From NCBI GenBank assembly GCA_021397845.1, contig CM038053.1, positions 87,667,157 to 87,731,156 of the forward strand: a DNA stretch of 64,000 nt, written 5' to 3'. This document shows, in pieces, positions 57,273 to 64,000 of the stretch. Below the pieces are notes generated by a model that was given only the letters and a program-made list of their open reading frames with translations, did not search any database and had not been told where the DNA came from. The stretch comes from Areca catechu. Lineage: Eukaryota; Streptophyta; Magnoliopsida; Arecales; Arecaceae. Positions within the stretch are counted from its first letter, which is position 1. Every line of letters starts with the position of its first letter. The position numbers and the translations under genes are program-made.

Positions 57273-58093
57273 AAGGCTAGGACTTGTGCATTTTATTTCA
57301 GTTTCTGCATTCTGGTCAGTTCGTATATAATCTAATCATTGGATTGTTTCTCCCTGTAGAGACATCCAAATTTTGTGATTTCTATTTTGTTATATCGCAC
57401 TAATTTCAAAGTATTTTTTTCTATTTTCTTAGATTTTATTTCAGTTTGTAGAGTTTCTACAAGCTGAAATACTGCCTGAGAAAATCTCAAGTCTGATATT
57501 TTAGCAAGCATCTCATCTTGATTCATACATCAATCTAGCTTGCTTCTTGCATGTTTTAATTCCTGCATTTTGTTTAGCATTCACCCATCTAAAAGACACA
57601 AAAGAACAAAAAATAAATTTAAGTCATTTCATTAGTCATTATTGTACTTCATTTTACATAACTTATCTTAAGGGCGTCAATTTAATATAGGGTCAGGATT
57701 TCATTACCTGTCCCTAGCCCAAAAACCATCACCCGGCATATCGAACCCTAGCCGTTAACTAAAATCAATTAGACGTTTAATCTACTCTAGTGAGCTAGGG
57801 ACACCCACGAAGTTGGGTCAACCCAAGTGCCAAGCCAAGCTAGATTGCTTGTTGGTGTGTGCTTGTATAGCTGGTGTCTAGGCAAGTAGTTCAGGGACTA
57901 GAGCCCGAAGGGAAGTGGGTTGGTTCGCTTACCTGGCCAATTTCTAATTAGTGTCTAGGCAAGCAAAGAGGAACCTCCACTCACCTTACACTTACCTGGC
58001 CAGGTGCCAAGTTACTACTTCCAGGTTCATCTTCTTGACTTTACATTTGGAGAGATCTCCTAGGTCTAGCAAATTATAGCATCGTTTTGTTAC
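57273..58093 (+). promoter_or_regulatory. 5' leader of chromovirus with hairpin
   Basis: No gene. It has the same block order as the non-autonomous leaders: GAGCTAGGGACACC near 57790, GTGTCTAGGC, then CCAATT-TCT-AATTAG at 57937-57951, and TACCTGGCCAGG near 58007. The hairpin keeps five of six pairs. Confidence 0.65.
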
Positions 58094-59356
58094 ATGTGCA
58101 CTAGATCAGGAACCTCTTTTCACCCACCTTCTCCACCCTCTACCGACACCATGGACCAACTGCGAGCCAACATTGGAGCCTTAACCCAATCCATGACCCA
58201 GTAGATCAATAGACTGGACCAGATGGAGACCAGACTGAGACCCCTAGAGAAAGCTACTAGGCCCCGACCTGAACCCAGTCCTGAGTCCCCTCACCCAAGG
58301 AGGAACCTGCCACAAGACCCTTACTTTGAGGATTACTTTGGGAGAGACCTTGAACCCTTTGTTAATACCCATCCTAGGAGACCCAATCTGGAGGACCGTG
58401 AAGAAAGATCCCTTAGGAGCATCAAGCTTGAGGCACCCACTTTCGATGGTAGCTTAGATCCCAGGGTGTATGAAGATTGGGAGTCTGCTATGGAGCAGTA
58501 TTTTGACTAGTACTCTATGTCTGAGAGAACTAAGTTTAGGTTTTCCAAGCATAGGTTAGTTCACCAAGCTAGGTTGTTCTGGAATAGTGTGGAGAACTAC
58601 ATAGAGCATAAAGGTCAATTACCCATAACCGCCTGGGGGGAGATGAGAGAAAAGCTTAGGAGGAAATACTTACCTGCATCTTACACCCAGAAACTGTTGG
58701 ACCAATGGCAGACCTTAAGTCAAGGGAGTAAGAGTGTGGCCGATTACATCGCCAAGTTTGATGAATATGTTATGCGATGTAAGGTTGTTGAATCACCTAA
58801 GATAACCCTGTCTAGGTTTAATGCTGGCCTACACCCAGGCATCCAGAGAGAGTTGCATTTTAGGTCAACCAGAACCTTGGAAGATGCTTACCAAGTTGCT
58901 AGGCTCTATGAGCATTTCTAGAGAGCTCCCACATATAGAAGACCTGAGCCCTTTAGAAACCCGAGCCGTATCCCTGGATCCATCCAAGGATACAATCAAG
59001 CTTACCCGAGTCGACCAAACCCAAATCGAACTGACCCAAGTAGACCAAACCCAGCCCGACCCAGTCCTAGTCGTCCCAGCCTGAACCGACCCCAATATAG
59101 TAGAGAGGAAAAGGGTAAGGCTATTGAAGTCCAGAGGAGACCATATCCCCAAGGTAAATGCTTTAGGTTTCATAAACCTGGACATTTTGCTAGCCAGTGC
59201 ACCGCCTCTGCCCTACTCATAGAAGAACCAACTGAGACTGAACCCGAACCAACCATAGAACCTGAAGAGGACGTCTATGACCCCGAAAACCAGTTGTTGG
59301 AAGGGTACGAGGGAGAGGAAGAAGTGTGTGAATCTGAAGACCTTGTAGGGGTAGTC
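58094..59356 (+). pseudogene. Chromovirus gag
   Basis: The frame from ATG 58094 (MCTRSGTSFHPPS) stays in phase through gag but has stops at 58202, 58508 and 58919. The N-terminus has RLDQMETRLRPLEK. A single PHPRRNLPQDPY copy lies near 58280-58325. The capsid-type retrotransposon gag domain spans about 58430-58910 (APTFDGSLDPRVYEDWE, REKLRRKYLP, SVADYIAKFDEYVMRC). An Arg/Pro/Ser-rich stretch follows. The zinc knuckle reads CFRFHKPGHFASQC, with Phe in place of the second Cys (near 59167). An acidic linker (YEGEEEVCE) precedes the TGA at 59357. Intact gag would form the particle and bind RNA. Confidence 0.88.
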
Positions 59357-59944
59357 TGATGCATCCTAGCCCAATACATAGTACAGGAAGACTGGCATAG
59401 GACCAGCATCCTACAAACCCTGATCAAGCTAGGAGATAAGGTTTGTAAGGTCATCATTGATAGTGGAATCTATGTTAATGCCCTTTCCTTGAGTACAGTT
59501 AAATCTTTAGGACTAGCCACAGTTCCCCACCCCAACCCTTACAAAGTCTCCTGGATAGATTCAACTTCAATCCCTATAAAGTTTAGGTGCCAGATCAAGA
59601 TCAAAATGAGTTCCTATGAAGAATCGATTTGGTGTGACATCTTATCCATGGGTGTGGGTAGTATCATTCTATGACGACCCTAGCTTTTCGACCATGATGC
59701 CACCCTTTATGGTCGATGCAATACCTGTGTCTTTCTCCACCAAGGGAAAAAGATCACAATCAACCCAATCCAACCTAAGGACCCCGTCAAGAAAGGATCT
59801 AGCAGCCTTAAGGAGAAGAAAACTGAAGTCAACCTGATCACACCTAAGGAGCTAGAGAAAGAGATTTTAGAGGGAGCCCCTGTTTGGATTCTAGCCACCA
59901 AGGAGAGTCATGAGCCATCCAATGTAGAACACCCCCAAGAGGTA
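59357..59944 (+). pseudogene. Chromovirus aspartic protease
   Basis: In phase with gag after TGA 59357. The active site is DSG (VCKVIIDSGIYVNALS, near 59440-59487), with Ile instead of the usual Ser/Ala after Gly. SLSTVKSLGL follows, then the pepsin-like flap/strand region (SWIDSTSIPIKF). Stops fall at 59672 and 59681. After these, FDHDATLYGRCNTCVF and GKKITINPIQP are the usual C-terminal strand and linker to RT. Confidence 0.8.
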
Positions 59945-60900
59945 GTGAAGACTCTGAAAGAATTTGAGGATGTTTTCCTGGAAGAATTACATGATCAATT
60001 GCCACCCCTTAGGGACATCCAGCATGCTATAGATTTGGTCCCAAGATCCACTTTGCCCAACCTTCCCCACTATAGGATGAACCCCACTGAACATCAGGAA
60101 CTTCATAAACAAGTGGGAGAGCTGCTTATGAAGGGTTTTCTTAGGGAGATTTTAAGTCCCTGTGCCGTCTCTGCCCTACTTACCCCTAAGAAAGACGGGA
60201 CCTGGAGGATGTGTGTTGATAGCAGGGCTATCAACAAAATTACAATCAAATATAGGTTTCCTATTCCCCGCCTGGATGATATGCTCGATATGATGGCCGG
60301 TGCCACTATCTTTTCAAAGATAGACCTCAAGAGTGGTTACCACCAGATTAGAATTCGACCGGGGGACAAATGGAAAACAGTCTTTAAGACTAAGGATGGT
60401 CTGTTTGAATGAGTAGTGATGCCTTTCGGGTTGTCTAATGTGCCCAGTACCTTCATGAGAGTCAAGACCCAAGTCTTGCACGAGTTCACTGAAAAATTCC
60501 TTGTAGTGTATTTTGATGACATATTGATCTATAGCAAGACCAAAGAGGACCATCTTCACCGCTTAAGGTTAGTTTGCCAAACCCTTAGGGAGAATGGCCT
60601 TTACGCCAACCCTAAGAAGTGTGAGTTTTTGATAACTAGGGTTATCTTCTTAGGCTTTGTAGTTACCCCTAAAGGAGTTTTAGCTGACCCCGAGAAGGTT
60701 AGAGCTGTAGTTGAGTGGCCTGTCCCTGCTAGCATCCATGATGTACATAGTTTCCATGGCCTAGCCACATTTTACAGACGATTCATTCGGGGATTCAGTT
60801 CAATTATAGCACCGATAACTGACTGCATCAGGAAGGGAGGTTTTCAATGGACTAAAGTTGCAGACAAAGCCTTCCTTGAAATTAAGTATAGAATGGTACA
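59945..60900 (+). pseudogene. Chromovirus reverse transcriptase
   Basis: Opens with FEDVFLEELHDQLPPLRDIQHAIDL. The palm/finger motifs are KKDGTWRMCVDSRAINKI, FSKIDLKSGYHQIRI and MPFGLSNVPSTFM, and the catalytic box is VVYFDDILIYSK (about 60504-60540). ADPEKVRAVVEWPVP and FYRRFIRGFSSIIAPIT follow in the connection. One TGA at 60410 replaces the Trp before VVMPFGL. Both catalytic Asp are present. The frame is otherwise the same as gag, suggesting one gag-pol polyprotein frame in the ancestor. Confidence 0.92.
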
Positions 60901-61567
60901 AGCACCTGTCCTGAGGTTGCCAGATTTTTCTAAGGTTTTCGAGGATGCTTGTGATGCTTCGGGCGTTGGGATTTGTGGAGTACTTAGTCCGGAAAATCAC
61001 CTTGTGGCCTTCTTTAGCAAAAAACTTAATGAGGCCAAACTTAAGTACTCGACTTATGATAAGGAGTTTTATGCAGTCGTCCAAGCCCTTAGGTATTGGA
61101 GGCACTACCTTTTACCACATGAGTTTGTCCTCTTTTCAGACCATGAAGCCCTTCGATACCTGAACTCCCAGAAGAGATTGAACCCTAGGCATGCTAAGTG
61201 GGTCGAGTATATCCAAGCCTATACCTTTGTGCTTAAACATCGTCCTGGTACAGAAAATAAGGTAGCTGATGCCCTTAGCCGTCGTGCCCTTTTGTTGAAC
61301 ACGGTTAGGACTGAGGTTGTAGGATTTGATCGACTTAAGGAGCAATATGAATCTTGTCCTGACTTCAGTGAGATCTTCCAATCTAAGCTTCAAGAACCAT
61401 TTAGTGCCCATAGTGACTGTACCTTACTAGAGGGTTATCTTTTCAATGGTAATAATTTGTGCATTCCCAAGACATCACTCCAAGATTTTTTAGTGTGGGA
61501 AACCCATGCGGGAGGCCTAGCTGGTCACTTTGGTAGGGAGAAGACCATTTTAGCTATTGAAGACTAG
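60901..61567 (+). pseudogene. Chromovirus RNase H and integrase zinc finger start
   Basis: RNase H: DACDASGVGICGVL (first Asp), SKKLNEAKLKYSTYDKEFYAVV (Glu), LFSDHEALRYL (Asp) and NKVADALSRR (last Asp). All four acidic residues are present. The integrase N-terminus begins THAGGLAGHFGREKT, with the two His of the HHCC finger. TAG at 61565 replaces the residue after EED-like AIED. Confidence 0.9.
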
Positions 61568-62900
61568 TTCTTTTGGCCTAGCGTTAAGAATGATGTAGCC
61601 AATATCGTCTCTAGGTGCCGAACCTGTGCTGTGGCCAAGCAGCAGAAATAGAATACTGGCCTGTACACCCCCTTGCCCATACCTAGCCACCCTTGGCTAG
61701 ACCTCGGCATGGATTTGTGGTAGGATTATCCAAGACCGCAAGGAAGCATGATTCTGTCTTTGTAGTAGTGGATAGGTTTTCCAAAACAGCTCATTTTATA
61801 CCCTGTTCCCAAACCCCAGATGCTTCCAAAGTCGCCAAGCTTTTTCTGGATCATGTGGTCAAGTTACATGGCCTACCCAAGACTATAGTGTTCGATAGGG
61901 ATGTCCGCTTTACTAGCTATTTCTTGAAAACCCTTTGGCACCTCCTAGGAACCAATCTCCAATTCTCCACTGCCTACCACCCGCAAACCAACGGACAAAC
62001 TGAGGTGGTCAACTGCAGCCTGGAAAACCTTCTTAGATGCTTGATAGGTGAACATACGAGAAACTGGGATCTTCTTTTGCCTCGGTCGAGTTCGCCTATA
62101 ACTGCTCCGTAAATAGGACCACCTGGAAGAGTCCTTTTGAAGTTGTCTCTGGTTACAAGCCTAACCGACCTCTTGACCTAATTCCCCTACCCATCCATGC
62201 ACATGTCTCCGAGTCAACTGATTCACTTGCACAGCATATTAGGGACATGCATAAAGAAATTAGCCAGAAAATTAATATAAGTAATAACACATATAAAAGG
62301 CAGGCTGATTCCCGAAAGCGAGTAAAAGAGTTTGAAATAGGAGATTTTGTAATGATTAGGCTTTGGCCTGAACGGTTTCCATCGGGAACCGTTAAGAAGC
62401 TTCACGGTCATGGGGCGGGTCCCTTTAAAGTAACTAGGAGAATGGGCCCAAATGCCTATGTGCTAGAACTGCCTCCAGATTATGGAATTAGCTCGACATT
62501 CAATATCTCTGACTTAGTCGAGTATAGAGAACCCGCAAACATAGTCAGTGAGCCGTTTAGGCCTGACCTCCCTTTTGAGAGTGAACCTGAACCTGAGTGT
62601 CCACCTCCAAATATATCTGAGCGAGGAGAGCAGATCGAGCGTGTCCTAGATGACCAAGCCATAACTACCCGAGGCAAAGGCTACCAGCGTTACCTGGTCC
62701 GATGGCAAGGCTGACCCGAATCCGATGACTCGTGGATCACACGGGAGGACTTGCAACGCATCGACCCCGACATCCTGGAAAGGTATCAAAGCCATGCTAA
62801 CCCTTACTCAACTGGGTCGAGTTCCTCCCACCCTAGGAGAACTGGTGTGGGCACCAGGATCCGACTGAGGCTCCTCAACCCTCTATGGATCTCAGATTAG
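61568..62900 (+). pseudogene. Chromovirus integrase core, C-terminus and chromodomain
   Basis: CRTCAVAKQQK completes the HHCC finger (61614-61648). Stops follow at 61649 and about 61721. The core has Asp in LGMD (near 61708), Asp in VFDRDVRFTSYF and Glu in TNGQTEVV, the DDE triad. Single-base losses near 61714 and 62084 shift the frame twice. The C-terminus reads GPFKVTRRMGPNAYVLELP, GISSTFNISDLVEY, then the chromodomain ERVLDDQAITTRGKGYQRYLV, WQG, TGA 62712, then SDDSWITREDLQRIDP. The frame ends at TAG 62898-62900 inside the 3' LTR. Chromoviruses use this domain to target heterochromatin. The subclade was not resolved. Confidence 0.88.
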
Positions 62901-64000
62901 GGTTCCCCCTTCTATGAGTCCTGTAATAAGCCCTTGAGCCAAAGCAATTTCATAAGTTCTTGTCAAAGTTTGTTTAGTCCAGTACCTTGACCAATTTGGG
63001 TCAAGTTAGGTCATGAGTCATGTATTTGTTCGAGTCTGAGTTTGGACTGGGCCCAAGCCCAATTGAAGTCACTCTGGTTTTCTTCACCAAATCAAGTTCT
63101 GGTGGGCCAACCCATCCCTTCCACTTGGGATAATGCCAACTCAGGTGCCACCTCAGCTACCTACGTGGTGCCACATCAGCTGCCACTTGGGCATCCAAGA
63201 AGGGAAACAAAGTGGCACCCTCATGTTTTACACATGCCTTGGGCAACATTGGAAGGAAGAAACACCATCCCCCTCTTCCCTCCACCACATCACTTCTTGT
63301 TCCATCAAAAGAGGGGCGTTGAAGATCCTTGAAGAAACCAAGCCTCAAAGCAAGCCCCCTTCCAAGCTTTCTTCCCAAAGTGTTCTTGCAAGGAAGGAAG
63401 GTCAAAGGACACAATCCCCTCTTCAAGCCCTCAACCATGCAATGCCCATGGAGCTCTCCCTTGGCCGGTCTTGAATCAATCCAAGAAGATGGTGTTGAAG
63501 AGTCCAAGGGAACACATCCCTCCAAGCAAGCCATGCCCCACTCCTTCTTCCCAAAATAAGCATGCTAAAGAAGGAAGTCAAGGGACCAATCCCCCTGTCC
63601 AAGCCTTTCCTCATGCCATGCCCAACCCCAAGTTATTTGGTCGGCCAAAGAGAGGGGATGATGGAAAATTTTGGGCGCCACCATGAATATTATAATTTGA
63701 ATTTCAAATGGGCCTTGGGTGCCTATTTAAAGGACCCAATCCCTCCCTTGTAGAACTAATGAATGATTGAGTGATTAATGAAAAGTTTGAGTTTCTTCCA
63801 CTCTCCAACCATTATCTCTTAGGCTAGGTTTGAGTGGAATTGCCTTCGTTCCCAAGGATGTCGAGTGGTGTGAGGCCACCTGTCCGTCACCCCTAGGCGT
63901 CGTGAATCTTTCATCCTCCAAGATGTCGCGTGCTGTGAGGCCACATTCCTTCATCCTCCAAGACGTCGCGGGGTGCGAGGCCCCAAGTTATCTCCAACTT
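62846..64000 (+). mobile_element. 3' LTR of chromovirus, running off the right edge
   Basis: It starts TGTGGGCACCAGGATC after the polypurine AGGAGAACTGG. It aligns with 53250-54077 and 56498-56710, keeping 118 bases (63480-63597) lost from the 5' LTR and lacking the copia insertion. About 550 bases of the LTR should lie beyond the window. The frames at 63042-63753 are chance frames in LTR sequence. Confidence 0.9.

Overview
The window is repeat-filled plant nuclear DNA. I found no host protein gene, rRNA or tRNA gene in its 64 kb. All primer-binding sites match the 3' end of plant initiator tRNA-Met (TGGTATCAGAGC type). Every recognisable reading frame belongs to a Ty1/copia or Ty3/gypsy LTR retrotransposon, and all are broken. 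Density and nesting suggest pericentromeric heterochromatin of a large-genome plant; a monocot such as a palm is possible, but the sequence does not prove it.

Layout. 1-5368: 5' part of a minus-strand copia element (gag-protease, PBS, 2.4-kb LTR), set in an older related LTR (5369-6279). 6280-27600: a plus-strand Tat-like gypsy tail and LTR carrying a 68-bp tandem repeat, split by two insertions. The first (7872-25090, 17.2 kb) is a nested and tandem array of five LTRs and four internal segments of a non-autonomous gypsy family, bounded by the 5-bp duplication ACACT. The second is a Sirevirus-like solo LTR (25113-26885). 27670-28508: copia RT/RNase H fragment. 28509-29821: truncated Sirevirus LTR. 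29822-35243: a plus-strand non-autonomous gypsy element. 35244-38788: a tandem of 1.6-kb LTRs, two of them separated by only 83 bp. 38789-39380: copia LTR fragment. 39381-47470: a minus-strand Sirevirus with gag, pol, an env-position ORF3 and an unusual 3' UTR. 47471-53249: a second non-autonomous gypsy element. 53250-64000: a chromodomain gypsy element with a complete but mutated gag-pol; its 5' LTR holds a copia solo LTR flanked by TGAGT.

How the parts relate. The 53-64 kb chromovirus looks like a relative of the autonomous partner of the non-autonomous elements. They share the gag start signature (M-x-TR, then a Pro-rich stretch), a leader hairpin, the PBS, LTR ends and a C-terminal chromodomain. 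The non-autonomous elements lack capsid, protease, RT and RNase H. In their place is one long frame: gag N-terminus, 14-residue Pro/Arg/Tyr repeats, an acidic linker, a conserved block I do not recognise, and a short integrase scrap. That ORF recurs in three diverged LTR subfamilies here and is the best candidate for something undescribed. The second is an array of nine exact TATCAGAGC motifs in the Sirevirus 3' UTR, whose RNA-sense copies mimic the primer tRNA 3' end.

Nesting order on the right side: Sirevirus gag, cut by the 47-kb element, whose 3' LTR was cut by the chromovirus, whose 5' LTR was cut by the copia LTR.
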